Shown piece by piece: positions 36,601 to 49,900 of a stretch of DNA of 64,000 nt. The translations under genes were made by a program, and so were the position numbers. Source of the stretch: Corella eumyota. Its lineage: Eukaryota > Chordata > Ascidiacea > Phlebobranchia > Corellidae. Within the stretch, counting starts at the first letter, position 1, and every line of letters begins with the position of its first letter. The notes beneath the pieces are model-generated. The model made no database searches. It was not told the DNA's origin and worked only from the letters and a program-made list of their open reading frames with translations. The stretch covers positions 7,192,001 to 7,256,000 of the forward strand of contig OY720100.1 of assembly GCA_963082875.1 (NCBI GenBank), written 5' to 3'.

Positions 36601-39600
36601 GAGTTTTTGTGCCGCTTTTGCAATGAGGGCAAGGATTTCCGCTTCCCTCTCCAGTTGCTTTAGCTCCTCCGACTTGTCATTCGCAGCTTCCGAGCTAAAT
36701 CCAGAGGAAGATGATGAAGCTGCCGTGACTGTAGCATTGTTAGGGAATTCTTTTTCCTAAAAGTTAAAAAAAAAATTGTTTTAAAGTTTAAAAATATAAA
36801 AAGAAAAAATCTTTATTAGGCAACAAATAAATCTAAAAACAATACAACAATACAAATTGTTTTTTTAATAGCATCAATGTCTGGTTTTATTAATAATTAA
36901 CAAAAACACAAACAAAGCTTCTGTTTAAAATTAGATTAACCAAGTTTACTCATGGTTTATATGTAAATAAACCTTACAAGTTGTAATTTATTTAAAAAAT
37001 GCAAACAACAATAAAACTCACAATTAAGAACGTTGGTAAATTTTTGTGTCGAAGTTTTACTTTATATTCAGCACCGATTCGTTTTTTGATTTTAGGAGGA
37101 GTTTCATTTAAGTCCATGTATTTGATATATTCTCGGGGAAGTTTACCAGTAATTTCCTGCAGAACAAAAATAAATATTATTAGTTTTACTAACTAAATGC
37201 CATTCTTATGGAGCAGATTTTTCTTCAATTTGTCTGGTTATTATTAAATTGTAGTAATGGAACTGCAATAAATATTTGTCCACACACCACAAATGGCAGT
37301 TTTTACTTTGAAAGCTTATAAATTGGATAAACTTGTTTATTACGCTCTGATAAATATTAAAAAAGCCTTGGCTTCAAATAACAATATTTAGTTTTGTTAT
37401 TATTAATAAATACAACATATTAATACATTTAAAATAAATTTTACATAAACATAAAAAATTGTTAGAATATAAAAAAAATAAGCACTGTAATTGCATTTCT
37501 TTGAACACCCAATAATTAAATAAATTTAAATTCTTTATTAAGTATAAGTGTCTACAAACTGTCTAGTATAAAAGATATTTTAAGTGCAGACTTAGCAAGG
37601 TCAGTAGAAAAACATATTAAATTCTAAGTAAGAGCATAATTTTTTACTAATAAATATAATATTTTTTGTTACTTACGGCTTCTTGGAGGCACAATTTTTT
37701 TAATTCTTGAACTTTGTCATAAAGTCGATCTTCCAACTCAGTTTTCCTGGATTTCAAACCATCAGTCATTTCTCTCTTGGCTGTTCTGATAGCGGGGGTT
37801 TCATCTTTGGTGCCTTAAAAGTAAAAAAAAAAATAATCAAAAAATGTTTAAAATATCATATACTCTATGTATTAATAAACTCTTAAATTTTCTTTGTTAT
37901 GTAGTTAAGTTGGAGATGTTATGCATATATACATTTTTTACGCATTATGTAATAAACAATGGTATAGCAAACCAATAGGCTTAATATAAAAGTTTAATAC
38001 TTATACAAAATATAACAAATGAGTAATTTTTAACCTTTTTTCACAGTGATGTTAAAGTCGCTTATTTTCTTCTTAGTCATTTCTGGAGTTAGTTTAATAG
38101 TTGGTGCAGTTATTAAACTGTGGTTATTGTTCGTCAGGTCGTTGCCTAGGTTTGTTAAACTCGTGTGACTGTTCAGTTTAGCCTGAAATAAAACATGACA
38201 TTTATTAAAAAACCCATGACAACATTGTGCTGTTTAAAGATTGGACTTCATAGAAGTATTCTAAACTGCTTGAGCAGTTTTATTAAAGATACTACTAATA
38301 CTAAATTAACTGCATTAAAAATGACAAAGCCATAAAATTTATAACACTTTAAACTCGTATAGGCTAGGTTAGACTACAGCAATGTTAGCATGGTGTAGTG
38401 GTCAGAACACTTGGCTTTACAATATAAAGTACTGGGTTTTATCCTCATTGCTCTCATGCTGTAGAGCCTTTAAGCAAGGCGCTATAAATGGTATAAACCC
38501 CTGCTTAGAATACCTAATCAACAGTTCAATTTTTGAAAAATTATAATTTATAATATTTCAAACTGCTAAAGGCAACTTAAAACTGGGTCAGGGTAAAAAT
38601 GTTACTCTATGTTTAGGACGCAAAGTCAACCTTTCCACATCAAAAATAAATAAATTAAAAAAAAAGTCATAAGTTTTTTTTTTTTAAAGTCAAAAGTTTT
38701 TTTTTAAGCCAAAAGTTAAAAAAATCAAAAACAACACAAAAAACTTACTTTGCTTTGTTTTCTGTCCAAGTAAAAATGATGTTGAGCTATGGCCATAATC
38801 CAAATTGCTTTAATAAGAGATGGGGATCCATACCATGCGTGAACTTTTACTTCGATGCCGTTCTTTTTCTTACTCTCAATAGACAGGTGATCTTTTGATC
38901 CTAAGTTGAATTTATTCTGGTGACGTTCACTTACTTCAATCGAAAACTTTTTCTCTCGGAAATAAAGATTTTCTAATTGTCGCCAATGGAAAGTCTAAAC
39001 AAAAAAAAAAGTTAAAAAGTAAATTTTAACAATTATTTTATATTTATATATATATACTGTAAAATTTATACATATACCTATAAATGATTTTAAATTTATA
39101 TATCAGTACTAGTACTTAAATAAATTAAATATGATTTAAAACTATATAATTTATTTGAAACATATTCTAAACCATGATTTACACCCTTTTCAACCTATGC
39201 CAATATTATAATTCTACTTAACTGCTTAAAAGATTATTATATTAATAAATAGATTTATTTTTGATATCGTCTTCTTTTATTAATATATTATATATTAATA
39301 CAGTATAACTATTAAACATACTATTACTGAATATAAAATTGCCTAAGATTTACTATAAACCTTGCGTATATTTGTATAATACGACCAGTCAAGAACTTTT
39401 CCTAGAGGCCTCTAAAGCTTGTTAACCTATTACTTGTGACGTTTTTCCAAGCATGTAGTTCTGTGTACACTTGTTGGTAAGTAAGTACTTAACTCACCGC
39501 TACGGATTGTGCGTTTAAATACCTAACGTTCGCTAAAAACACCTTTTACTATTTCGCATTACTAATAGGTTGCCGGAATTCCTCGCGCGCCTTTATTTTA

Positions 39601-42600
39601 TTATTGGCTATATCTTTACAACGCACTTTCACGCTTTGATTCAATACACAATTGCGTACAAAAGATCGGCTTAAAAAAGAAATTCCGAAGCCGTAACCAG
39701 TCGTAAAGCGGCGTAATACAGCGCTACGCCTGACTGGGTAGGGTATGTCTTTAGTTGTTGTAATATAATCGAGAATTAAGATACCGCAGTACGCTTATCT
39801 TTACAAAACTAAATAGGCTTCCTACAAACTATTCTAAACTACAGCTAACCACAATAAATTATTATGCCTAATGTTAAACTGTGTAATTTAATAATCATAT
39901 GAATCTTAATAAACTATTTGATAAGGGAGTATCATTATATGATGATGTATCGACAATACGACGCTAGAATGAAGTCGTTAGATAAACAACATCGTTCAAT
40001 GACCATGTGCTTAACTAGGTCAAGTTATCGTAACGCAGAAACGAAATTAAAACTAAAAAACGGCCAATTTTGTTAAATGCTAAACGATATGATGTGTTCT
40101 GTCTAGTATTAAAAATTAAACAACTAAAACGAAAGTAAAAGCTACAAGCGGTTTTTAATAAGCTTGCATAAAAGCAAACAAACGTTCTGCTGTGTTGCAG
40201 AAGGTTATTATTAGACTGCAAACCCGAAAGCGATTTTTATAACTTTCGCAACTGCGTGTTGATGATATCACTTATAACAACGTGTTATATTACATAAACA
40301 TATACCACAGACACCAGCGTTTTTAAAAACGCTCGTAAAAACGTAGCCTTAGAAATAGTGGGTTGTGCTATTGTATATTTAATTGACTGTCCAATCTCAG
40401 CCATAGCGTCTAAATAATTAATCCCTATACGAAAAATATCTCGTTTTTTCTGATAATGAATTATCGAACGCTAGATCTTGGGCGACATATTTTTTAATAG
40501 GCCGCAATAGAATTCAGTTCATTTAAAAATAATATTGCGCATTACAATTTGTCAGAATTATTTTTTTTAAATTAGGACGGTTAAAAATAGCTTTGCTTGA
40601 AATAAAAATTGTTTTTAATTGACTAATCACATTTCTAAGTGCTGATTCATATGAAAATACCTGTAGAGATAACATAGAAAACACACCTTTCTAAAACTAT
40701 TCAACAGGCCATTTCACTTAACGCTTATTCGTTTTAAATGGGACTTTTTTAATTGAGTTAAACATAGGAAACCTTATATTAAAACAACATAATATACATG
40801 TGCTTGTACACGGGTATGTGTTTTAATTAAATAATTAGAAGTTCTTGTTCACTTACTTTGATTGCAGTGGAGCGGTTGTTAAACTCGTATTGGAGTATTC
40901 CTTTATAACTTAAACCCAGCCACCAGGGAAGTCCACTTTTATCCTGTACACAGAGCAGTTTACGTTGAAAAATAAATAATTTACGAAAACTTTATATTAA
41001 ATCCTAATACAGCTATTTCTTATCATAAATTCCTAAATAGACACCAAAAATACATAAAATTTAAAGGTACATTACACTTATTGTCCTAACCTATATGTAC
41101 AGTAGAACTACAAGAATAAATATAAACCCAAGTAAATATTTTATAATAAAACAGTGACCAGACTTTTACGCCGACGTAAAGTGTGTTAGATGACCATCCA
41201 GAGCGTTCCGGTTTATATGATCAAACAGCTAATAAAATCTAAGTGTTATGAGTAATATACGGGGGCAGATGAATAGAGGTGTACTTATATCGCTCATATA
41301 CTGGGTATATAGAAAGAAAGGTAAAACCGGGTCACTATATTATAAGTATTTCAGTACCCAGTTTTCAGTAGTTTTAAAATATACAAAAATTCATTTGTTG
41401 AAACTGTCTATTTCAAATGTATTTCAAACGAATACTTACATTTAAGACATAAACGGTGTTTTTTATTACATTAACACTAACACTTGCTTTTAATACCTAA
41501 TTACCAACAAACTGGTTATTTTCCAACGTGAAATAATTGCTTTAATTGCTTTACTCTTAAACTAATTTACAGTTACCAGGAAAAAATAAGCCAAGCCTTT
41601 AATATATACCTGAAATTCTGATAAAACAACAGTAATGACACATTTCTTTAACGCAATAAAAACGGGCCTATGGCTTACACTTTACATTAGGAACTATTCT
41701 ATTTCAAATTGTCACGTATACCATACCAAATTACTACAATTTATGTAAACGAAATCTACCATAAGAGTCTTATACAGCACTTGAATTAACGCATACAGTA
41801 AAAAAATCGTCTTAGAAAAACCAACTATTTACGATCAAGTCGCATATATTTGCCAAGCGGGACTAGTTCGAAAACTTTAATATTAAGATATTATGATGTT
41901 CATAGAATAATTTAAGTTGGTTAAATATTAACGACTAATGTTTAACCATAAAACAAATAACGTTTTTGTGGACGAATTTAGGAGGAACAGGTTGTTAAAT
42001 TGGGTCTAAAATTTGTCTATTAAACCATAGGAGAAAAAAATTATTTTTTGTTGAAAAAAAAATGAAATTTTTTGAAACAAAATTTTGTATATAAATAATT
42101 AGTTTAATTTAACTCGATTTTTGTCTTCATTTTAATTAATGTTTACCAAATGAAAAGCTTTATAAGCTTCACAGTTTAATCCGGGATTTTAACGTTATAA
42201 AACTTGATAACAAACAGATTATGGTGAGGAGATAAGCAAGCGAAAATGTCTGGTTTACTTTCAATAATCAAGCCATTGTAATATATAGAAACGACTTTTT
42301 CAAAATCATAAAAATCCAAAAATATCAAAAATGATAAAAACACAAAAAATTACATCTTTTAAATGCCATATTTTATAGACAGTGTGTTTTACGCTTTGAA
42401 TAACTTCTAGGCGTGGTTCTGACTCTAGACAAACAAATAAAATTTCACTTAACCAAAACAGGAATTTTAACCTTCTTGTAATATTGCTAAATTAGACCAT
42501 TTACAAATTTTGGAACTACGATATCTTTTGATACAATCACAATTTTATAGTTTATCTTATTATACCTATGTTTTAGACCACGTACTTTATCTAACTCTTT

Positions 42601-45600
42601 AACATGTCTAAACCTGGTATCGAAAAACACTAATTTGCCATCTTAAATCGTTTAATAACGATCACTTTTGCGCGAATAAAAGCGGTAATAAGCATTGTAA
42701 TTCGTATTGCCGAAAAGCTATCATATGCCTACAGGCAATCGCCAAAAAAGTGTATGGTAGGAGGCGGCCAGGCGGAACAACGGTTGTTTCAAGATACGCC
42801 TGACCGAAAGAATAAGAACCAGAGTAATACTAGGATATACGGTTATTAAAGGTAATACCAATGGTTATAAAACTACAGACTATTATTTCTACACATTTTC
42901 TTATACCCTTAAACTATGGCTTAAACACCATTTGCTGTTTGTTATATCTATTGGCAAAAGTTCAGTGTAACTTTCTGTATCTAAGTAAATTTGATGAACA
43001 CACCTAATTTTTAGGTAATCTTTTTTTAAAGGCATTTGTATAGGCTGAGTAATTCTACTAAGAACCTGAAATCAAGTGCATGAAGTTGTTTTCATTCTTA
43101 AAATAGAAACGTTCACGCCTCTGTGCTTTATTTTATATATGCCAAAAATAATCACTATTTTCTATACGCTAATATTTCGGATTGTTAATTCATAGATTTT
43201 GCTAAGTTTTGGTTGTTGAACTTTTTGTTAACTCTAATAAAGGAAGTTATAGGAAATCACAACAATCTCAACCACTCGACCGGTTTCCAATTTTCAACAC
43301 ATTTGAGATTTTTTGTTATTTTAACAGTCGCGAATTCAAAATAAATAGTGTTTTACCAAATTTTTATGAATAACGCTGACACAGCTAAGTTTTAAATCAG
43401 TCTAAACTAAATACAACAAACAAGCAAAGTTAAAACATGTAATATACAAATCACATACCTCGAAGCGTTAACCGCGACTTAAATATTTAGAAAAAAATAT
43501 TTCAGAATCCGCTAAAAACAAACGTCATGACTTAAGCTGTCTAGAAATGTGACCATGTTGCTAGAAAATCTTAATCACACACGGCACAACTATCCTTAAT
43601 ATTATCCTACTTACGTAGGGCAGTGCTACAAAACAACAACATTTACGACAGCGCGACCTTGTTAACATACATGCTAACGTAATATATATTACGTCGGTAT
43701 TTACGTTCTAGTTTCTTAGCAAACATAATAACAAAAAGAACATCGGTTTGCGGTATCAATATACATATATACGGATATTAAAGTTAAATATAAATATATC
43801 TGAGTCTTACGTCATCGAATTTTATTATTTCTATGTTTACAAAACCCTATAAACCTTAATGAAATATCTGATTAAGTTTTGTACAGTTACTTACATTATA
43901 TTGTTGCTAATTAAACTAAATCTAAAGCACACCTGATTATTTTTGACTTAATATCAAACAGTTAATCTACCCACGACCATTCTAATATAAAAGCACAGCG
44001 CCACTAGCCAAACTATCGAATGCCCGACGAATACTGTTTAAGCGACGACGGGAATTGAAAAGAAAATAGGAAATCTATTGTCCCAGTCATGTTAAAATCA
44101 ATGGGAGGGCATTTTATAACAAAAACAGTCGCTGTTAGGAGACATTTAAGGTCTTGTAGACGTTGTACGCCGCTAGCGACGGAAATAAATTTTAAACAAT
44201 GGGGTTTTAAACAGAGAAATAACAATAGAAGCACACTTAATTAAAAACCACCAACACAAAATATAGAAATTAAAACAACATCGTTAAACACGGCTCGAGC
44301 TACTTTAAACACGGCTCGAACTACAACTATAAACATATATACAAAATTCCCCGATTTAAATACAGCGCAAAATTACAAAGATTTACCCTAAAAAATTCCA
44401 AAAGGTCATCTCGTACCTTTAATACCATTAACAAATAGACTAGACCTGTTGTACGCAAACAAACAATAAATGTCTACAGACTTCTAACTACTACTGTTAG
44501 AATCAGAGGACTGCGGTTGACCGTTAGATCGTGTTTTGTTGTATAGGATTAAGTAAATACGTGTGTAGGTTTCGTTAATCGTTTAGATACCAAATAAATA
44601 TTGAAATATAACGTTTTTATAAGGCCTAAGTATTAAAAGAAGGCTCCTATATGCATTGAAAGGCTTGTTATCATGTAATTGCAATTAAATATTAAATAAT
44701 AATTTTATAATTAATTTAAAATTTGTTACCTTGACTTTGTAATAGTGAATTCCATAAGTTGGCAAATTTTCTGTGCATGTCAAGTAACTGAAAAGAAAAT
44801 GTAATTTTTTCGGATTAAAATTAAAATGGGTATCGTTAATCAATTAAAATCAGGTTTTGATAATTTAATTAACCTCAAAATGGATTTTCCCTTTGTTGTA
44901 CCATGCATCTCTCTATATAATTCCAATACACAATTTTCACTAAAAAAAATAATTTTTTATATATAAATAAAATAAGTTTAGCCATTTTAGCAGTATAAAA
45001 AAAAATAATAAACAGCAAAATTACAATAGAGTATATATACAAAACAACCTTTATTAATTATTTTTTTAATAGAAACTTACCAGTGGTTTAAATTAAGTTC
45101 TTTGGTGATTCGACTTGGTAAAAAGGGAAGTTTTTTAAGGTGAAGTAATGCAGTTGGTTCACTTAAAAAAGATTATTTATTACAAACTCATAAAAAATAA
45201 CATAAAATAGAAATATTATTTTACCAAAAATTAAAAATAAATACGAATAATTATGACAAAACCGATGTTTTAAATGAGTACATTTTTCAATGTCAGGAAT
45301 CTTAATTTTAAAATATTTTAAAAATTAAAAAGAAAACAATTTAGAAATGAACTTAATAAACCAAAATAAAAACATACTCAACAAAATTTCCACATGTGGC
45401 CTGTAAAAATAAAAAAAATAAGAAATAAATAAAAATTAGTTGTTAAAAATTAAAATTTATGAAAAATCACCATTAATATAAAATACATGTGATTAAAAAA
45501 AAGTGTTTAATGAAAAAATAAAACTAACCCTCTATCACCACCATGCAAATGAAAAATTAAATTTTAAATTATAACATAATTAAAAATATTACAAACGGTT

Positions 45601-46927
45601 TTTACCTGTAGTGCTAAAGAAGCCAATTTAAAAGCAGTTTGACTATCCACATCTAACTGGCCCTATAATAAAATATATCAATAATATTAAACCCATATTT
45701 ATTTAATAAACCTTAACTTCTTTCTTTATTACACTACAACAATACCTAAGGCAATTTTTTTTCTTAGTAGGCTATCAAATTGTATATATACAAAATTTTT
45801 TTAAACATATAAATATTGACTATCATTAGGGAATTTACCTTATAAACAAGTGATTTTATATGAAGAAAAAAAAGCTCTATAGTAGTGGACTGCTTCAACA
45901 GCGTAATACTCTCAACATAAAACCTAAATAACACGTAAAAGGTTATTTTAATAAAGAAATTATTTTCCAAACCTTTGCTTTGCCACCTGGTATATTAAAA
46001 TAGAATACAAATTCGATATTAACAATTTTTACTTTCTTTTCCAAATAATACTGGCTTCATTAATAATGCAAACACTTACTTGATAGCAAATTGGAAATCA
46101 AGACGGGCCGATGATTTTCTGGCTATATCGTGATCTAGAACTTTCTTGTCATCTTGTAACCAAGAGTAATGACCCCTGTTAAGTTTAATAAAAAAAAATT
46201 CAGAAACCTTTAAAGTTTTTTACTTAATTTGACAGTTTTTGTATTATTTTTTAAAAACATTTTCATAAAAATTTATATATAACAAAATTTTTTTAATGTT
46301 TTAAATTTATTTATTTGTTTAACTTATTATAAATTTAAATTTATTTATAATTTGCAGTACTTAAATTAACCAAAGGACAAACATTAACTTGTCTAGTATA
46401 TTTCTGTTTGTGTTTTAGTCTAAAAGTCATAAGTAAATAACTTACCCTTCACTTTTATATGTGATCCCAAAATATTCTTTTTCTTTAAGTTTAAAGTGTG
46501 AGGCAACTATGTCCAATAACTCTTTTCCCAACAACCGAGACTAAAAAGTACAAAAAGTGTTTGTTTATAAACATAACAAAATAACAATACATGTGCAAAT
46601 AAAATATTTAACCTTTAGAAAGATTAAAAAAAATATATAATTATTTTACTAAAACAAAGTATATACAAAAAGAAAAAAAATTCAAAACTAATTACAAGGC
46701 AAATTTAGAAACTGTTACATAGTAACGCTATAAAAGAGTAAATTGTTGATTGTCAACACCAATTTATCCAGCCCAGATAGTCCATTTGCCTACCCCAAAT
46801 TTTATTTATAGCAGTCCAATAAAGTTGCCATAATAGGGCAGAGAACAAATAATCAATTCACCTGAAGTACCAGCTCAAGTTTCCTTTCATTGGGCAAGTA
46901 TATACAACATTTTCTGCCTTCTGCCAT
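27647..46927 (-). CDS. FRMD4: FERM domain-containing protein 4 (FRMD4A/B orthologue)
   Basis: Twenty-nine exons, 1849 aa: 46862-46927, 46446-46540, 46080-46175, 45839-45923, 45606-45662, 45378-45400, 45081-45161, 44874-44939, 44730-44787, 40857-40943, 38749-38994, 38035-38182, 37677-37813, 37022-37156, 36529-36756, 36219-36381, 35982-36129, 35535-35741, 35186-35312, 34829-34966, 33844-34539, 33596-33733, 32830-32970, 32479-32567, 32227-32390, 31197-31596, 29381-30466, 29063-29221, 27647-27932. The start MAEGRKC matches the start I recall for vertebrate FRMD4A. A FERM domain (residues 1-320) is followed by the CUPID region shared with INAVA and a long low-complexity tail. Family members scaffold cytohesin/Arf6 and Par3 at epithelial junctions. 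Exon 37022-37156 has an alternative in-frame donor that would end it at 37061 (13 residues fewer). Confidence 0.93.
28751..28926. repeat. Near-palindromic element in the last-but-one... intron of FRMD4
   Basis: Outer arms of about 65 bp (28751-28816 and about 28861-28926) are nearly perfect inverted copies, sharing gggctactattatgcttaa and its complement. The centre holds further direct and inverted copies of caatttattaaattggctt. It lies in the intron 27933-29062. The whole 176 bp could fold into one hairpin and looks like a small palindromic MITE. No target duplication was resolved in the AT-rich flanks. Confidence 0.8.
33001..33480. repeat. 63-bp minisatellite in a FRMD4 intron
   Basis: About 7.5 head-to-tail copies of a 63-bp unit. 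Successive occurrences of ccatccataaatgt start at 33064, 33127, 33190, 33253, 33316, 33379 and 33442, exactly 63 bp apart, with a diverged first copy at 33001 and decay after 33460. Internal copies are almost identical. The array fills most of the intron 32971-33595. Near-identity suggests recent homogenisation and likely length variation between individuals. Confidence 0.95.
35384..35487. repeat. Degenerate cccagctacc repeats in a FRMD4 intron
   Basis: About four loosely spaced copies of a (c)ccagctacc(c) motif, separated by A-rich spacers, in the intron 35313-35534. Spacing is irregular, so this is a decayed short tandem repeat. Confidence 0.6.
36219..37813 (-). other. CUPID region of FRMD4
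   Basis: Exons 37677-37813, 37022-37156, 36529-36756 and 36219-36381 (about residues 370-591) encode a coiled-coil-like segment: ALKSR-type DGLKSRKTELEDRL, ELKKLCLQEAEITGKLP, KIKKRIGAEYK, then RKGSYKKTLDKLRNVE and KPSERASMLITDND. This follows the order I recall in FRMD4A/B, whose CUPID region binds and ubiquitylates or scaffolds cytohesins. A serine-rich insert (TAASSSSGFSSEA) separates the first and second parts. Confidence 0.8.
38384..38503 (+). mobile_element. tRNA-derived SINE in a FRMD4 intron
   Basis: The 5' part (38384-38450) reads gttagcatggtgtagtggtc, then cttggctttacaatataaag, then actgggttttatcctc, a tRNA-like head with recognisable A-box region and a degenerate B box. It is followed by a segment with agcctttaagcaaggcgcta, resembling the conserved gcaaggcactt motif found in the body of several marine-invertebrate SINEs. 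It lies in the intron 38183-38748, antisense to FRMD4. The minus-strand copy at 13909-13972 is related. Confidence 0.7.
38749..46927 (-). other. FERM domain exons of FRMD4
   Basis: Eleven exons encode residues 1-320. F1 starts MAEGRKCCIYLPNERKLELV and continues SRLLGKELLDIVASHF; F2 contains FYVESITLLKQSTTIELFF and DKSGLPWWLGLSYKGI follows; F3 contains FHWRQLENLYFREKKFSIEV and ends AIAQHHFYLDRKQSK. These track vertebrate FRMD4A closely. Exon 45378-45400 is a 23-nt microexon (ATCGNFV). Two introns stand out for size: 38995-40856 (1.9 kb) and 40944-44729 (3.8 kb). No other gene was recognised in either. Confidence 0.9.
40944..44729. other. 3.8-kb intron of FRMD4
   Basis: Much larger than the other introns, with no coding signal and no recognisable mobile element. 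A short imperfect duplication of acacggctcga occurs at about 44288-44325. The size and the relatively complex sequence make it a candidate for enhancers or an internal promoter, but nothing specific can be named. Confidence 0.5.
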
Positions 46928-49900
46928 TGAGCTAGTTTTCAATGCACTTTAGGTTTCAAGGTGCTGGAAATCAAGAACTAACAATATATTTTTCACACAC
47001 ATTTTCTGGCAAGCCTAGCTTTTAAGTGGTAAAAGCCTAATCACATTTTCCGAATGTTTTATTTTACCAATCTGTAAAAATTGGGTAAAAATTATTAAAA
47101 TTTTGTTAGATTTAAAAAAATTAATTGTATATATAGGCTATATTATTCTTTTTTTTTGCAGCACAGTCATAAATAAAACTTCTAAAAAGCCAAAAAAACT
47201 AAAAAGTATAACCAACATTTAAAAAAATTCTTATGACTTATAAAAATGTCAGTTAAAAAAAAACTTAACCCTAAAATAACTTAGAACTTATCTGTATATC
47301 ATCACCTCAAAATACCATAATGACTAAAATGTCTACCAGACTAGTTAAACATTAGCACATTTCTTTGTTTACTAAAAGAACCAATCAAGATTTTGTACTA
47401 AAAATATAGTTAGTATCTCGAAATAAGCTACCTATATTTTTACACAGAAAAAATACTAAATAATCTATTTTAAGAAAAAGTTTAAAGAGTTAGGCTTGAT
47501 TTAAATTTTTGTCTCGCACTTTCTGTTTTATATTGTATATTAGCATGACAGGTCATTCAAAACCATTATAATAGACCGTCCCTTGCGACTTTATTCAGAA
47601 GGAAAATCGCTAATCGCCGAAATGAGAACGCAATGCTGACCTTATTAAGTTAAAATCCTATGCAGCGCTGTACAAAAATGTGGCCTTAAAACGTCTACAC
47701 GCTGTCTTTGGCGTTTTGAACGAAGTCGCTAATTAATTAACTGTGCTGCGCGACTTACAATATCGTCTGACGACATAAAAAAACAACAATCGTAACTCGT
47801 TTCGAGTCAACTTAATATTGGTTAAATTCCAAGCAATATCAACACGAACTTCAAAAAGTATCAAATATTATGGGTCAAAAATGTTATACTTTTTTTGGAC
47901 AGAGCGAATAATACTCTGTATACTAAACACTAAACGATTAAGCCGCTATGACCGTACTCAAGCTACTTAAAAACTGTCATCACATCGACGTGAAGTGAGG
48001 GTTGTTGACAAACGAAGAAACTAAAGAAAATTATTTTAAAATCAACTGACCAATATGTTAAAACAACCTCTAAATTGTGTTTGAACTATATTGATATATC
48101 CGCATATAAATATTAAAATCAAAGGTTGCTGGTGATAATTTTTTATTATTTCCTTGGATTAACTAAAACAGCTACCTTAAGTCGTTATAACGAAATTTGG
48201 TAATTTATTCATAAAAAATCTAATAATATTTCCGTAAATCTTTAATACTATCTTAAACTCAGCTAAACCACGTTTTAAATAAAAAAACAATCGTTATTCA
48301 AGCTAATTTAGGGTGCTTATTTTGTAACCTAAGACCCTAGGTAATTTCTTAAGCTTCTGCCTAATTGGCGAATCCAGCGAAAATTTCAGCACAGTTTAAA
48401 GCCCGAAAAAGACTTAAAAGCTTCCCGCAATCGACTTGTTAAACAAACACTACGTAGTTTAGTTTAAGGAAACCGGCAAACGCCACCGATAACCTTGTGC
48501 GAATGACGTCAGACTGCATCTGATGAATCCGAGTTCAATATATAGCCACGTGACCATTTTTAAAAATTATGAATCACAATGGTCATTCATATAGTCTAAG
48601 AAGATTGTATTATATTTTTAACAGACCTTCTATAGTTTGGGGCCTACTGACTAATATCAATCAATAATGATTTTAAATCAGCCTCTACGTAAAACATCTT
48701 TCAGTATTAAGCATAAGTATGTAGCTCAATAAAAAACAAAGACAGTTTATAAACAAACCACATGTTGTCTATGTCTAGATTTTTTTGAACTCTGTTTGTT
48801 TAATATCGCTAAAAAAATTCCATTTACTGGCTACAATTAACGCCACAAGTAAAACACATTTCACCATAAGCAAATATATGCCTTGTGACGATGAATGATC
48901 AGATGTACAGGTATTTTTCGTAAAAAGCTTGAACCTAAGGTAGTAGGTGTATACATTTCTCTTTAAAAAACACGGTGTAATCTACACGTGATAAACTTAA
49001 TTTACACAGGGGTTTTTCAGTAATATTTTAACATAGTTATATTTGTGTATAAGGGTTTATCATAAACCATGATGTTTTGCGCTATAGCGTAACAAATATC
49101 AATAGCGTAAACAACACAGTCCAAAGAACAGACTCAACTTGACAAAGCGCAAGCACCATCTAAGTTGAAGTGCTACGTTGTCGCGATAACGGTAAAGGAG
49201 GGAAAGTGCCTTTAAATTATCGGTTTCTATTCAATTAACAACAAAGGAACTGAAATCTTAACAACTAAAAAACTGTAATATTATTTTTTTCTTAATATAT
49301 AGCTCATATGAAATATTTCATGTTGACTTGTAACCGTTTCTTGCTTTACTTCTAACAATTTTTCCCTTTACAAATTGCAAAAAAAAAATTTAAATACACA
49401 CGCCTTCAAAATCGAACTATCTCTACCTTTTGGGTATACATGGTAGCTTGTTTTTCAATGGTAGCGGTCTAATCTCGCGCCGCCAGCGTATTTATTGTGA
49501 TGTCATAATAACACAAAGATTATTGAAGTTCATGGGAGCGTTCAGTCTTTTATACAAAAATAACTTTGAATACAAAAAAGAAAAGCAAAATACACACCTT
49601 TTTGTTTTTTTGGAACGAATAAAATATGTCCAATATAGCAACACAAAACCTTTTATTTTGACTTCTATTTTAACTTTTAGTTACTTTTAGTCTGGCAACA
49701 ATATTATAGAACCTACTACAATGTTCTTAAAATAAAGTATTAAATTACATGTTCATATAAAAACATGTTCCATATCATATCACTTTTCAAATAAATCTTG
49801 TTTTGTGACATTTCGTTTTAGCAATGTTTTCACTGTAAAATACCATTTTAACCATAATCCAAGGACTCATAAATATTTTACAAAATTGTTTTTTTTTCAG

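Noticed and set aside
39480-40300. Complex, less AT-rich sequence in a FRMD4 intron as a hidden gene
   Set aside because: Open frames there are short and lack splice continuity; it may be regulatory but no gene can be supported.
49430-49690. 86-codon plus-strand frame in the gene-free region
   Set aside because: Composition resembles translated AT-rich noncoding DNA, and no promoter or splice context was seen.
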